Below, in pieces: positions 46,752 to 59,500 of a DNA stretch of 64,000 nt. Position numbers and translations under genes: made by a program. Within the stretch, counting starts at the first letter, position 1. Every line of letters begins with the position of its first letter. A model generated the notes under the pieces. The model made no database searches and was not told the origin of the DNA. It saw only the letters and a list, made by a program, of their open reading frames with translations. This DNA is from Arthrobotrys musiformis (Eukaryota; Ascomycota; Orbiliomycetes; Orbiliales; Orbiliaceae), in NCBI GenBank assembly GCA_036971715.1, contig JAVHJL010000009.1, forward strand, positions 992,001 through 1,056,000, read 5' to 3'.

Positions 46752-48052
46752 CCCAGCTAGGTGGAGGACGCCTTATCACGGCACGGAATACGACAAGGTC
46801 AGAGCGAGCAAAAGAGAGATTGAGAGGCAGTACGGGAAGGATGTGCGAGGTGGGGCTCTTCTCTAGCAAACCTTTCACCCGTTAATTCTTCGGCATAGCC
46901 AATAGAAAGGCCCTACGGCAGGAGGATCTGGTCACCGTCGATGCAGCAGGCTGTGTCATATTAGCTGCTTTCGGTATCAGCTTTAGTGCCTTGAATGTCA
47001 AATGACAGTAGCGATTATGACCAATAATGGGCAGGGGAGGGGTATATGGAAACTTCTGGTATCCGTTTATAGAATACAGATTGTCCTTACTTTCTTAAGG
47101 ACCCGGCCTGCCATCCATATGTACAGACTGCGGCCTAGCTAGGCTTGTGAATAGTAGGGAAGGGCGAACAAGAATATGAAAAGGCAGATTGAGTTGAAGG
47201 CGGGCCAGACCACAATCATTGATTCAAGCCATACTCACATTTGCTTGCAGCTAAGCTGTACCACCCCTGTGAATTCCAAACAAGTTTTGTGATCTATTAT
47301 AGCTGCGACCACTTGGCACCTTGGACATCGTGCATAAGGAATTTAATGCCGTTTGATAGTTTCCTAGTAATCGGGATCAAGATAGGTCACGTTAAAACAA
47401 CATTTCCCACACAGCCTGTGGGTGCTAGGGTGGTTTTGTTCAACGGCGCTTCGAGGTTTATGCGTTCATTCCCATAAGTATACTTGTAAGCCTAAAGTTG
47501 CCAGTTCCTGGAACACACAAAACTGTGTTGTTGGAGCAGGATTACAACGGTTGTCTCAAAATCTTGAAAGCTGCCAGACTAGATTACGCTTATCATGAAC
47601 TAATAGAACTTCAAAGCTGTTAACGTTAGATTTAATTCGGCTGTGGGCCTTAGAAAGCCAGAGCGACAGCTTTGTTCAGCTTGAGGGAATTACTAGCAGA
47701 AATTATGTCGAGTCGTAGTTGTATTTGGACTCGATTTCTGTCAGCGCGCGGACACACAGTAGTTGCGCTTACATCATTCGAGCAGCTAGGATTTGCGATT
47801 TTCCTCTATTGTTGACCTAGGCAAGGCTGCTTAGTTCAAATTTAAACCAAAACTACGACGGACAGCGCAAGAGCTAGTTACTATGAGGCTAGTTAGGAGT
47901 TGTTCGTAGGTCCTGAATCAACCAGAGGTCAACCAGACTACCGCTGAAGCCGGCTGCCACACGTGCGCGCGCACCAACTGCTATCTCAAATCATTATTCG
48001 AGGACGCCTTATATGAGAGGACGCCGACAGCCACTACGGGGAAACCGGGGGG

Positions 48053-48074
48053 TTTTTTTTTTTTTTTTTTTTTT
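48053..48074. repeat. T22 run
   Basis: Twenty-two T residues directly after a G-run (CCGGGGGG). No coding context. Confidence 0.8.
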
Positions 48075-51000
48075 CCCAACAGTAGATTCGAAGGCCTTCT
48101 GCAGTCAATTGATGTGCTTCAAATTTGCATTTGATCAAGCCTTTAAAATTTGTAGACGCAATGTTAGAGAAGGCTCGATTGCTCTGCACGATAATCACGG
48201 GAGCAAACACACCAAGCTTCATGCCTTTGCTTCTGGCGAACAACGAAACTATGCAGCCGCATCTGCCCATTGACATGCAATGCGGACTTGCTTGCTAACT
48301 GTTTGCGAAAAAAACAATGCTAGAGTTTCAATCAGGCCTTTCCAGGCCTTCATATCGTCGGTCTCGACTGTAGGGTGTATCGATATAGTCTGGGGATATC
48401 GATCGCAGCCACAATATTTCGGAATCAGGATGGTTCAAAATTGATGACATAAAGAAATGCGATCGCATAAGACAAGGCTTAATTCGGCTGGTCTAGGTAC
48501 GTGGTTGTAGTGTGGGTCACAAATGTTCCAGAACTTCGGATAGTTATCGACACGAGGTTTCTGTTTCATTGAACGCGAATGCTAGCATGCTGCGGCTCCC
48601 CCGCTCGTCTGGGCAAGGCGAATTGGCATCGATTCCCTCGAAAACCCCTCCCTTCCACCCAAATCTCGATCGAAGAAAAATTCCGGCCAGGCCAAGGAAG
48701 AAAAAAAAAAAATCAAAGAGCCAAAAAAAAATTTCGTCAACGGACAATACAATGCCCCCACACGAATAGAACCTCACAATACAATGCCACGAGCTACGCA
48801 GCTAGCTACGTACAGGATTCGATACTTTTACATGGCTGAGGATTGTATGCGAGACCTTTGTAGCCTTTTTTTAACTACATCAATATCGACGGGTGTACTT
48901 ACCGACGAATCATATACACGGACCTGTAAACCGGTCAAGCTGTGATAATCTCCACTTGGATCCTTTTGTAAGCTACCCTGTCAGTACAGTTGAGAGCGCT
49001 GGACCCAAGCTAGAACACATCGCGAAAAGGTAAGATGCGCCACCCCGGCAATTTGCAATCCGGTCGGTTTCCTCAAATCACAAGAGAATAACTAGGAAAC
49101 TTATGACAGTATCTACCCTATCGGCCCAAAAGTCCAGAGTTGGAGGGGTGAGCTTTGCAGACTGTATGCTATTCAAGGACAAACACTAGCATAGTGGGTC
49201 ACAAGATACAACCTCGGAATGCGGTGAGGCCATCCTTGCCCGCTAGCTCACATACAAAATTTGGAAAAAGATTCGAAATAATTAAGTAATCATACCCGCT
49301 TCCTTTGCCTTTCGTCATCGACATGAGGTGCGTATCGGATACTTCTCATGAACGAGCAGTTGTAAAACAGCGTCTAGGTAAGGGTGCTGCGGGTCTGCTG
49401 CAAAGCGACATTGGCCGGGGGGCGACCTACATATGATATTTGTGTCATTTTTTTGTTTTTTTCCAAATATACAATCAATCGGTGAATAGGGGGTGGTTCC
49501 CGACCAAGAAGTGGTCCGTAGACGTCGACAAGCACACGTAAGTGGTTACGGATAGTACACCCATGATCACAAATTTCCAAAAATTCACTAGCTAGCCGGT
49601 TTTCCCGCTCCCCCCGAAAAAAGAAGGCCATGCGGCCTCAGCTCATAACCTCTCTGTTATTTTTACGCTCTACCCGCCGCCTAAAGATGGAAGGGTCTAT
49701 TCTTTTCGTTGTGCATATGCAAATACATGGATTTGAACGCAGTATGCAAAGACCGGGGAGGGGTATCATTTTCAACAAAAAAAATAAACATAAAAGTAAA
49801 AAAATTAGCGTACCAGAAAATTTCCCCAAATATCTGACGCGGCCGTGCATGCCTTTTCGTGTAGAGAGAACTTGTTTCTTGTCCTAGCTATGCGTGTGTG
49901 CGTGTGTCTACAGTTTGAATTTCTGGCTAAACGAACTTGATGGGCAGGTTGTACCAGGTACTTCGAAGACACCAGCACTCATCGCTTTTGCGATGACAGC
50001 AATTGTCGACAGCCCAGCATACCTGTACACAACTGATAATAACTATTTCTTTTTTGAATTCCAAGATTAGCGGGGCAAATGAGAGGAGGGGTAAATGTAT
50101 TTTAGACGACAGTCTGACATGATAGATGGACGGGAAGACCAAAGAGACCATGATATTGCGCTTTTGATTGTTTTGCTTTTGTTTCTCTCGGGTACCCTGG
50201 CCGCCGACGATTGGAATCAATGACTTAGAGCTATGGTTAGTATGTGAGCTAGCTGTGGAGTTTGTTGAAGTCGCGAGTCGGCATGCGTTTATGGTCTGCC
50301 CTGGCTTAATTCTCCCTCGAAGAAAAGAAAAATCTTGACGACTGCATATGTATACATATCTCGTAAACCAAATGCTGCTGCGGATGTGTATACACGAAAA
50401 CAATAAGGCTTGTCCGAATATTGAAACATACAATACGAGCTACTTCCATCGACGATCAATAGTCAATAGCCCGAACTTCCTTGTTTCTTTTTCTTCAAGC
50501 GGTATGATTTCCCCAGATATCCATGTAATGTTTAATTTTTGGGGCTCTGGCCTGACTCTTGCAGATAAACTGGCTCCGGCTCTTGTTGTCGCGGGTGGGA
50601 GTACTCAAGTGAAGCCCCTTCCCGACCGCGGTCACCTTCTGGCTCGAGCTCGGCTGGGTATTTCCGCGTGATTGCTCATATTACCCCGGTGGAATATACT
50701 GTCTCGTATCTGCGCGCTCCCTTAGATCCGATTGTAAATATGTCGGAAACAGAGTTTTATATGCTATACATCTCAGCTGAAGAATTCCCGAAGGATTGCG
50801 CCGGCATCCGGAATACCTCCACCATTTGATTCAAAAATCAATATAGAAGGTCAAAGCCCTTTTCATCGGCATCAGGGATCGACGGAAACAAAGCCTCCAA
50901 GGGCTGAGATTTTACGAAGGTTGGAGGCTAAAAAGTGAACTTAACGGGCGGAAGGGTTAATACCAATCGGGTATTTCGCTGCAGAAGGAATGTAACACAG

Positions 51001-51291
51001 GAACTTTGGGGGGTTTCGTTGATCTCATAACCGTTTGACGGCGCCAACACAAGTAAAATTTCCGCCTAAAATCCAAAACTTTTCGCATGTCGAATCCGTG
51101 GCCATGGGGAACCCCCCCGGTTCCTGAGAAGTTCGATCTCGATGTAATACGGTATTAGCCTAGTCTAGGGGGAAGGTCTCTACAGAAGCAAGATCGCATT
51201 CACATACGCAAAGTGGCCAAAAAGATACGTATGATGCGGAGTGTTTCTCCTAGCATCAAAAAAATGGTTATTGGGAGTCCCAGAATCTATG

Positions 51292-51331
51292 TCTGGGAGA
51301 ACAATGGGAAATCTGGAAGAACAATGGGAAA
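51292..51331. repeat. Two-copy 20-nt tandem repeat
   Basis: TCTGGGAGAACAATGGGAAA at 51292-51311 is followed directly by the same 20-mer with one change (TCTGGAAG...) at 51312-51331. Recent slippage or duplication in non-coding sequence. Confidence 0.8.
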
Positions 51332-52257
51332 TATTTCAAATAAATCAAAACAGGTTTCCTAATTCGAATGGGAGATGCCGAGTATCTTCGCACCGGACTT
51401 AAATAGATGCTTTCAAAGGTTCGATATTCCTAGTTTGTATAGTACTCAATGAAATGAATTCGAATTGGTCAAAAATTTGTTCTGAAGTTGACAGAGGTAT
51501 CAAACAGCACGGTTTTGGCGGCCTAGCCGCAACGAGTGACAGTCTAATCACAGGAGAGAAAAAAAAAATACAAGGCAAGAGAGAGAAGAAGAAAGGGAGG
51601 GATATCTCGGATAACGGGAGAAAAAGAAAGAATAGGATAAATGTACTCAGGAATACGAATAAGTAAAGTAAAGTAACAGGTATAAACAAAAAGAAAATAG
51701 AGAATACAACAAAGTAATATAATATGTACGAAAGTTTCAAAGCCCGGTTAACCTCCCAGTAAGTACAGTTACAACAAAAAGATACAAAAGTCAATGCGTT
51801 TGAATAGAAAGGGTTGCATGTGCAAGCAGTGACACCAGAACGCCCCCAAAAAATAGACAACAAAATGAAATACAAGCAAAAAAGAGAGACCGGGGGAGAG
51901 GATAAGAAAAGATAAAAACAAGTTGAAAGTTTGCTTTGCTGACCATAATAAGTAATAATGGCTTTCTTTGCAGATACGATGTAAAAGCTCTTCTAACGAA
52001 AACGCCTGAGGGAGGAAAAAAAGGAAAGAAAGTTTGTATGTGTATGAGGAAGCGAGTGACACCAGGACCAAACTCCAAAACCTCGAAAAGGAAATTTTAT
52101 GGTAAGAAAAGGAAAGAAGAGCAAAGCAGAACAACAGCTCGGAGAGCGAAACGAGGGAGCCTCCCACACAAACGCCGCATGATGATGATACCCGGAAAAA
52201 CAAATGCCGAGGGGACTGCTTCGCAGTAAAACAATAACTTTTCAAATGGGGAAGCAA

Positions 52258-53528
52258 TCAAAGGTGTAGACTAGGAGACCTTTCCATGTCGATCTTGAAA
52301 CCGCGATTCATCAACATGTGGGCCTCCATTGGTGGGCGGGATACGAAAGAAGACTTCCTAGAAGCGCTTCTCGAAGAAGAGCAGGACCTCATTGGGGATG
52401 GATTTGGTTCCCGATTTGGGATAACAGGACTTCTTCTCTTCTTTGGCTTGGACTTTGGGAAACCAGTTCGCTTTGAACATCCGTCGTCCTCATGTCTAAA
52501 ATCGAGGTGTTAGTTGGGTAAAGTTTGATTGCAAGTTGGATTATAATGCTTACCTTCGAAGAGTATCCTTTCTCGCGAACATGCTATTACAAAGGTGGCA
52601 TCGGAATTCCTTTTTCTTGGAGTGAACCTAGAGCAGTAATAAAATTAGCAATCAGTAATGTACAACAACCTTGGTAGATACTTTGACTTACACAAGTCTC
52701 ATGTCTCTCCTTGTCTGTCTTCCTCACGAAGGACTTGCCACAAGTAGGATAGGCGCAGAGGAATGGCTTTGGGCGCTGAGGGTTATGGGTTTCCAGATGG
52801 GCCTTATAGTTCCATATCCTCTTGAAGTGCTTGCCGCAGCCATCCGCAGCGCAAGTATAAACTGCTTCCGTTGCAGAAGTAAACTGTCGTTTTGGCTTAT
52901 CGCCACGATTACCAGGCATAGTTTTATGCAAGGCCATAGAGAGATCTGGATCTTCTGTCTTAGTTTGACTGTCGTGCTGAGAATATGAAGAGTAAGAAGA
53001 TGAAGATGAAGAAAGCGCACCAGAAAGATTAAAAGTGTCTGACAGGCCCTGAGTAGATGGTGGAACTGAACTGCCACTATCTGTAGAGGGGGCCGGGGTA
53101 TGATAATAAACACTCTCGTGAGAGAGTTGATGCTGCATCGGGACGCTCCCAATCGAAAGGGAGCTTGGGCTCATGCTGTAGTCCTCTTGAAAGGCGTGAA
53201 GGCTGTGCTCTGGGGATGGCATATAGACAGAGCCACTTGCATGGTCTGAGTACCCGGCCGGAATGGTTGCCGTGTCGACACCGGAGTACGAGTAATGAAT
53301 CGTATCGTCGTGGCCGTAGATATCGTCGTGGTAAGAGAGCGAAGTCCTGGGAGTACTCAAATAGCTATCCGAGGTTTGTTTGAAAATATTTCTTTCATCC
53401 AGGATACCATAATCCTGCGCGTCTTCGGAGCTTGATGGTACGCCCAAGTTGGAAGCCTTTCGTTTAGGCATCCCAAAGTATGCGTAGTCCTGAGGGAACG
53501 CAAGGGGGTATAAAACTTCAGCACTCAT
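52258..53528 (-). CDS. C2H2 zinc-finger transcription factor
   Basis: Three exons on the minus strand (52692-53528, 52554-52627, 52258-52495) encode 382 residues. The first ATG of the frame is at 53528 (MSAEVLYPLAF); a second in frame (MPKRKASNLG) is 19 codons later and begins with a basic stretch. Residues 20-220 are Ser/Tyr/Pro-rich and probably disordered or activating. Finger 1 uses Cys226, Cys231, His244 and His248. Finger 2 uses Cys258, Cys263, His276 and His281 and spans the first intron. Finger 3 uses Cys289, Cys292, His305 and Cys310 (C2HC) and spans the second. A basic KSKPKKRRSP stretch after the fingers is a likely nuclear signal. I cannot assign a known orthologue or target genes. 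Confidence 0.9.
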
Positions 53529-56500
53529 GAGGATAATTTGAAAGCTGACGGTGATAACAAGAAGTTCGCCGACACGAACTCGCAATCAAACTCAAGAGGA
53601 CCAAGAAATATACAAGTATTGTGTTTGTTATTGGGGAGTGGGAATTGGTGGTTGTGGGATATATCTAGACTCTTCGCAACGAGGGTAATTTGTCAGTAGG
53701 CGGTCCACCCAGGCTTATAAGCAAAAGTGTCACTCAAACAAACCTTTTGGAGGAGATATTTCTCTCTAAACCTCGCGGTACTAGATTTTCGACCTTAAGC
53801 AAGGCTTAGCTACTCTAAATGCACACTTTTGTTAGTATGTTCTCTCTCTTGATCCTAGCAATGGCAAGGTTTGTGTAAGTGAAGGCTGTAGCTAGCCTAT
53901 GTGTTTCGCATTCGTTCTTCGGTGCAACAGGTCTCTTTACTATGTTGGAAACTGCCTGGGCCGAAAGAAAATATAGGAAACCATCATAGAAAATCAAGGC
54001 GATCTAATATTCGGATAACGGAAAAAGAATTCGCAGAGCAAGGTTTCACTTACGAAACAAAGGGTCTCCGAAGAGGAAAATGCTACGCCGTTGATGTTCG
54101 CCTTGGTCTAAAAAATTCCACAGTAAAGATGACGGCGCAGAGTGACCAGAGTCTCGACCACAATATACAATCAAGCCGTTATGAGCTTGGAAAGGCAGCA
54201 AATTTCGTAGTAACGTTGGACGAGAAAAATTATTCCAAAGAATCCCTGACTATATACGTTTCAGATCGTCTACTAGAAGTCGTTTTCAAGGATTGAAATG
54301 TGTGTATCGCGTTATGGTCGTTGGAAAGTTCTCGCAGTGCCACGGCCGTCTCTGATGAAAGTTTTGAAGTGGAATAAACTCGTGGCCGTCTAAGTGTAAT
54401 TATGGGAATCAAAAGGTCGGAAATTCGTGCACAGCAGAAATTATTATAGTAGTATCGTAGGAAAACAGGGAATACACAAAGGTTCGATAGGAAAAAGTAG
54501 GCTGTGTCTGTTTGAGAGTGGGCTCCTTGATCTTCTTTGATGCGCTGTTGCTGTTGGGTATAGATGCACAAGCACTATTCTGTCACGGCCCTAATATATA
54601 GCTGTCGTATGAGAAGTTGCTGTTGCTGTTGACAGTTCAAGTTGGTGTTGAAGTCAATTGTTTCGAACTACGTGATATCGGTGCGCTCTGTTGGATATGG
54701 TGTTGACGAGGTTGTGGTAGGCGAAATTCCCAGCCGGGGAGATAAAAAAAATCCAACAATGGACCCAAACCAACAGGACGGTTATGCTCCCTTTGTTATG
54801 ATCGACTGTCCCAAACTGAAGGTGCGAGGTGTGCAAGTGAAAGACAAAAACTATGATGTTTGTTCCTTTCAGAGAATATAGCGTGAAGGATTTTCGAAGT
54901 TCGAAAAATAGACTGGTGGTTGAAGCAGAAGACGTTTGAGGCAAAATGGATATATAGATAGATATATTCCTGCTGGCTGTTGGTGGGAAAGGTTGAAAGG
55001 GAAATGTAAAAAAAAAAAAAAAAAAAAGAGTAGATCGTTGAATAGTAAAAAGAAGTAAGGATATGAAGATGATTAAAAAGGATGTATGGTAGTAGCCTTG
55101 TCTTAAAGTGAAGAGATTTTGAGGCCTATCAGAAGAATGTGGAGGGCCTTGATTGTTCTAAGACGCTCCTTATGTACTTTGTCATGTCGACGAAGGAGGA
55201 AAGCTGCTTTTTCTATTGTGCAAATATGCAGGCCTTTATGGCCCGTTTGCTTTTTGTAAGGGAGCGTGCCATAGGTACAGTAGAATAATAAGTTTTTTCC
55301 CGGGAAGGGGAGAGCGGTGTGGTGCCTGGCGTCGGGGTGTTAGATGCAGCGAGGCAAATCGACCCAGGGAACGAGCGATGAGATCTGTTACTGCCCTGGT
55401 ACCGGTAGAGACAAGCCTCGAAAATTCATGCAAAAGATATTTCCCTGATGGGGTCCGGGTAGGGCTTGTTCGGTCGATACTGGGCAGTGGCAGAGTGTAG
55501 ACTTAGCGGAGCCCGACGTAGAGAGCGCTTGCGTTTAGAAGGCCAATGCAGTTGGCGGTGCCATGTGCGACCCTTCATGCGATCCGTTGTATGTATGCAC
55601 CCACAAAGAGCTAAGCTGCCGGATTCCTGTTGACAGAAGCAGGCTCGAGGCAAAGTCGAAGCGAATAAGGATCAAGCTCCCATTTTAAATTTCGAATTGT
55701 CTTCCAAAATTCGGCCTAACTTTTCGAACTGTTTTCTCCCTGGACACCACCCGTAGCGGCCAAGGCGCAGCACCCGTAAGTTGTGTTATTCTCTGAGCTC
55801 GGGCTTGGGGCTTCACAAGAAAACTGCCCCACAGGCTTGAGTCCTCATGCATGGTATTGACTAGAAGAAAAATTATTTGAAAAAAAAAAGAGGAGGAAGA
55901 GGAGGATTGACCCTTGGCTGGTCCTTGTATCATACGGTTGCCGAAGTTTGCTATAAGCTCAAGGGATTACATGGACAAGAGATACATAAGTTAGGCTTTT
56001 TGGGGGGTCAGAAAACTTGATCCCCGCCCTGCAGCTATCGATTCGCTCGATCAGGATAAAAGAGACCATGCAGAAGGGACTCCAATTCAATTTCCGCTCA
56101 AAGCGCAATTAGCAAGGATGTTCGACCGAGTACCTCGAAAATGACATGAGGTGTCAAAAATCGTGCGTCTAGTTGGGTTGAAGTCACGGGTACTTTGTCG
56201 AGGGTAAATTTCTGACTCCTCGCGCAAGTTTTTGACCACACTTAATTTAGGGACGGGTCGGTATGAGCGGTAGACGAACCTAAGAAATGCGCCAGGACGC
56301 ATCCTTGAAGCAAGCACATTGGCAGGGTTAGCGAACCCACCAAATAGGAAAATCCACTTTTTTTTTCGAGTAAGCCCCAGAACACCGCTTGTGCTGAAGA
56401 GTGGATTCAACGTCCACACCGAAATGTGTCTATCATTATGCAAATATTGAGCCAGGGGTGTCAGGAGGGATGAGAAGCCAATCAGTTACTTTCAGGTCCT

Positions 56501-59500
56501 GTGCAACTAGCTAGGGCATGGTTGCGTGTGGGTGGACCCCACACCAGTATTAGCTTCAGGTGGTCAACAGCACCGATCCTTACACATACATTAGGCGCAA
56601 ATCGCCTGTCGGCAGTACCTCGACAAACCTGTTTTACATTCCAAAAAAAATGCCGCTAAGGGTCAACGAATCGCACCTTCCACAAACCCGCCAATCGTCT
56701 ATGGAATGGCTTCCGCCGTAAAAAAGAACGATTTTAGGCATCCGTGGAGGATTGAGCCGGCCCCGTCCTCTTATATTAAATCCCTCCCTTTTGCTGTGGG
56801 TATTTGCAAAGGACGCTATTTTCTAGCTGAGGGAGGGATCCAATGCCCTTGGTGGTTTGTCGGATCCGCCGGTGCGAATGGGCAAGGAATCACACCGCGT
56901 TTTAGAAACGAATTTCCCGCGTGGAGCCTTCAGAGTCGCTCGTGTAGTATTCCCGACTCCGCGCCGCCAATAAAGAGGTGGTGTGGTTTCCGTTCACTAA
57001 GACTGAAGCAGGGTATACAAGGAAGTCCGGAATTCGCCCGGCTCACAAAAAACTTTTGGTCGGAAAAAATGATCATGTCGATATATTAGTGCGACCCAAC
57101 GGTTTGGTAAAGGGTGTCTGATCCTTGAGGGCCTTTACGAGCGATGCCCATTCCGAATGTTACAGTATTTCCACTCCTAGCCCCTTGGCGTCATCCGTGC
57201 GTGGATTTTCGATCCAGCCAGAATTTGGTACTCGGAAAAGCAGCCAAAGTTTAGACACATTTGCGCTTGCCGATGGCTTTCGATGAATAACAGCGGGCTT
57301 TCTTGAGAATTGATTGTGATATTTTCGGTGGGTGCAATGGTCCCACATATGATGCACTTTGGAGTTCTTGCATTGTATGGGCAGAAAATGTGTGTGTGGG
57401 AGTATCAAATGTTATTATTAGAGGCGGTTAAACTTCAGTAAACTGTAAGCGCCCACTTCACACAACCCTGCAAGAATGCCTGCACCTCTAGTCTTGGTAT
57501 TCCCTCGAACAGGACAAGCCGGTCTAGACATACGCAACCTATGAGCTGGCGGACGGCACTTTCCCTAAAGTCGACTAAGCGGTCGCTGGTGCTTTCGCAT
57601 CGCCCCCGACTTCGTCCATTGTTCCCCTAGAGATCTGTATTGTGAGATACAACATGTATATGACATGCAGTCATAGTTTTAAATTTTTTAATCAATCAAT
57701 CGGCCGCTGCATTATCTATACGAACTGCGTCCGTCAGAAAACTCGAAACCGGGTGCAACAATGCAAAGCTGGTTAAGGCAGACCGCCGGTCAGCGAACAA
57801 GAGAATGCGGGAGGTCGCCTCGAAATTCGGATTTGCGAGTTCGTTCAGGTCGGGAAACCTGTTTCTGGCATGGGGGAGACGCCACCATGCCCAGACAAGG
57901 GTCGACACACTACTGCTCAAAGGGGTGGAGACAGTCCTGATTGGGCAGTAGCCGAATGTATGAAGCAAGCACAGGGATCTTTGGAGATGTGGGCGAGAGT
58001 TTGTCATGTTTCACAGGGCCGGATTTGCCTGTTGCCTTTTGTAGCGGCGCTTAACCAACGCAGTCAACCTCATTTGAACATTGAATTTAATCGAATCGAA
58101 CTCCTCCTGACCGCTCGACTGCACGTTATTTCTATGCTAGGCGGGCTCGCCGCCTCCTCACAGAACTGAGCAGCTGATTGCATAGAAAGCTTGCTAGTTG
58201 ATGTAACTTTGCTTGCTTTACGCATCACGGCTTCCCGAGATTGACATCAAGCTGCAGCAAGCCTACGTAACAATGTTATTCTTAATCGCAAACAATAGCT
58301 TTCATGTACCCGCAAGTCGATAGACATAGGCACATCTCGCTTCGACGCACCCCGAAAACGGATGCATATTTGCGCAAATAGTCCCAATCGATAGTTTCAT
58401 CCTTCCCTGTAAGTCCCCTTGACGGAATGTGAGCCGCACAGCTATTCTCGGAGATCTTAACCGCAACATTAATATTGATATTATCAAGTCCTAAATTCGG
58501 ACTAGTGACAGGTGCTTCCGACTTTTAACTACTATATTTAGTCTGGTCTCTGAATTTTGAGAATTTTATGTCTTCTTACATACCTCGGCCGCTTATTTTT
58601 AATTTTCTAAATCTGGTAGTGCCTTTCAAATGGCGCCCGGTTTGACTAGCGGAAAGATTCACAGTCCGATTGATGGTTTTCACTCCCGCCGGCTCGTATT
58701 CACTTCATTCACCCCTCGCGAGCTCGTTCCATCGGATACCTCGTACCCTCCCCCAAAGCCCTCCCATATAGCTTTTTTCTTTTTCTAAGCAAGTGCTTTG
58801 GGATAGGTGTGAACAATCCTTTACACGTGCATCCCGATAAGCCCCTAACTTTCGCCCAATCTGGACGCTGCAGTTCCATCGCCTTTCCGATTTCCGGTTG
58901 CTAAGAGGGGGCAAGATTCGACCAGCTCTGGGTTAACAGACAAGGGCGGGAGAGAATTTCATGTACTCGTACAAGGACCACAAGGTTCCCCTCCCTCCAA
59001 AAGAAATAAAGAAAAGGCAGACTTGGCAGCTGCTGCGACTAGAGCTTGCCGCTACTCATCGCCCCAGCTGGGTTGCTAACTAGCATATGCACTGCCATTT
59101 GTGTGAGCTCTTTCAACCTTTTGTCAGATTGCATTGCATGAGGCATATGAAGGAGGCTCTATACCCAACACGCTTTACTCCTTCAAGATCACCAGCTTGA
59201 TCTGATGGGCGGTGCCCGCTCTCTATCATATTCAAATGAGTAATTATAACCGATTGTGAGCTACCGTCACACACGTATCTCAAATTCTCGAAGGATTCCG
59301 ATTAAATGGACTAGTCAGTCAATCCCCCAGAATTTCAAGCCCCCCATCCACTCGCCGTTTGATACCAGTCTAGTCCGCAGGTGGGTAGATATTGAGGCTC
59401 TCTGTTCCACACATTCGCTTCCCAAGCTCCCGTGACTTTGTTATCATGCATCTATTAATCAACCGGGCCATGGGCCGGCATCTGGACAGCGGGACCGTTC

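Larger units (their letters stand above)
46752..52257. other. 5.5 kb stretch without a supported gene
   Basis: No frame exceeds about 170 codons and none has a recognisable domain, signal peptide or splice-joined extension. Frames at 51399-52257 (minus) are low-complexity, reflecting A/G-rich plus-strand sequence in the 3' flank of the zinc-finger gene. A T22 run lies at 48053-48074 and a 20-nt tandem duplication at 51292-51331. Balanced composition and lack of visible terminal repeats give no direct sign of a transposon. Confidence 0.45.

Noticed and set aside
53901..54296. 131-codon frame upstream of the zinc-finger gene
   Set aside because: The second half looks somewhat protein-like, but there is no start context, domain or splice extension, and opposite frames overlap it.
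56706..57089. 127-codon frame on the plus strand
   Set aside because: No domain, no signal peptide and an unusual composition; left as non-coding.
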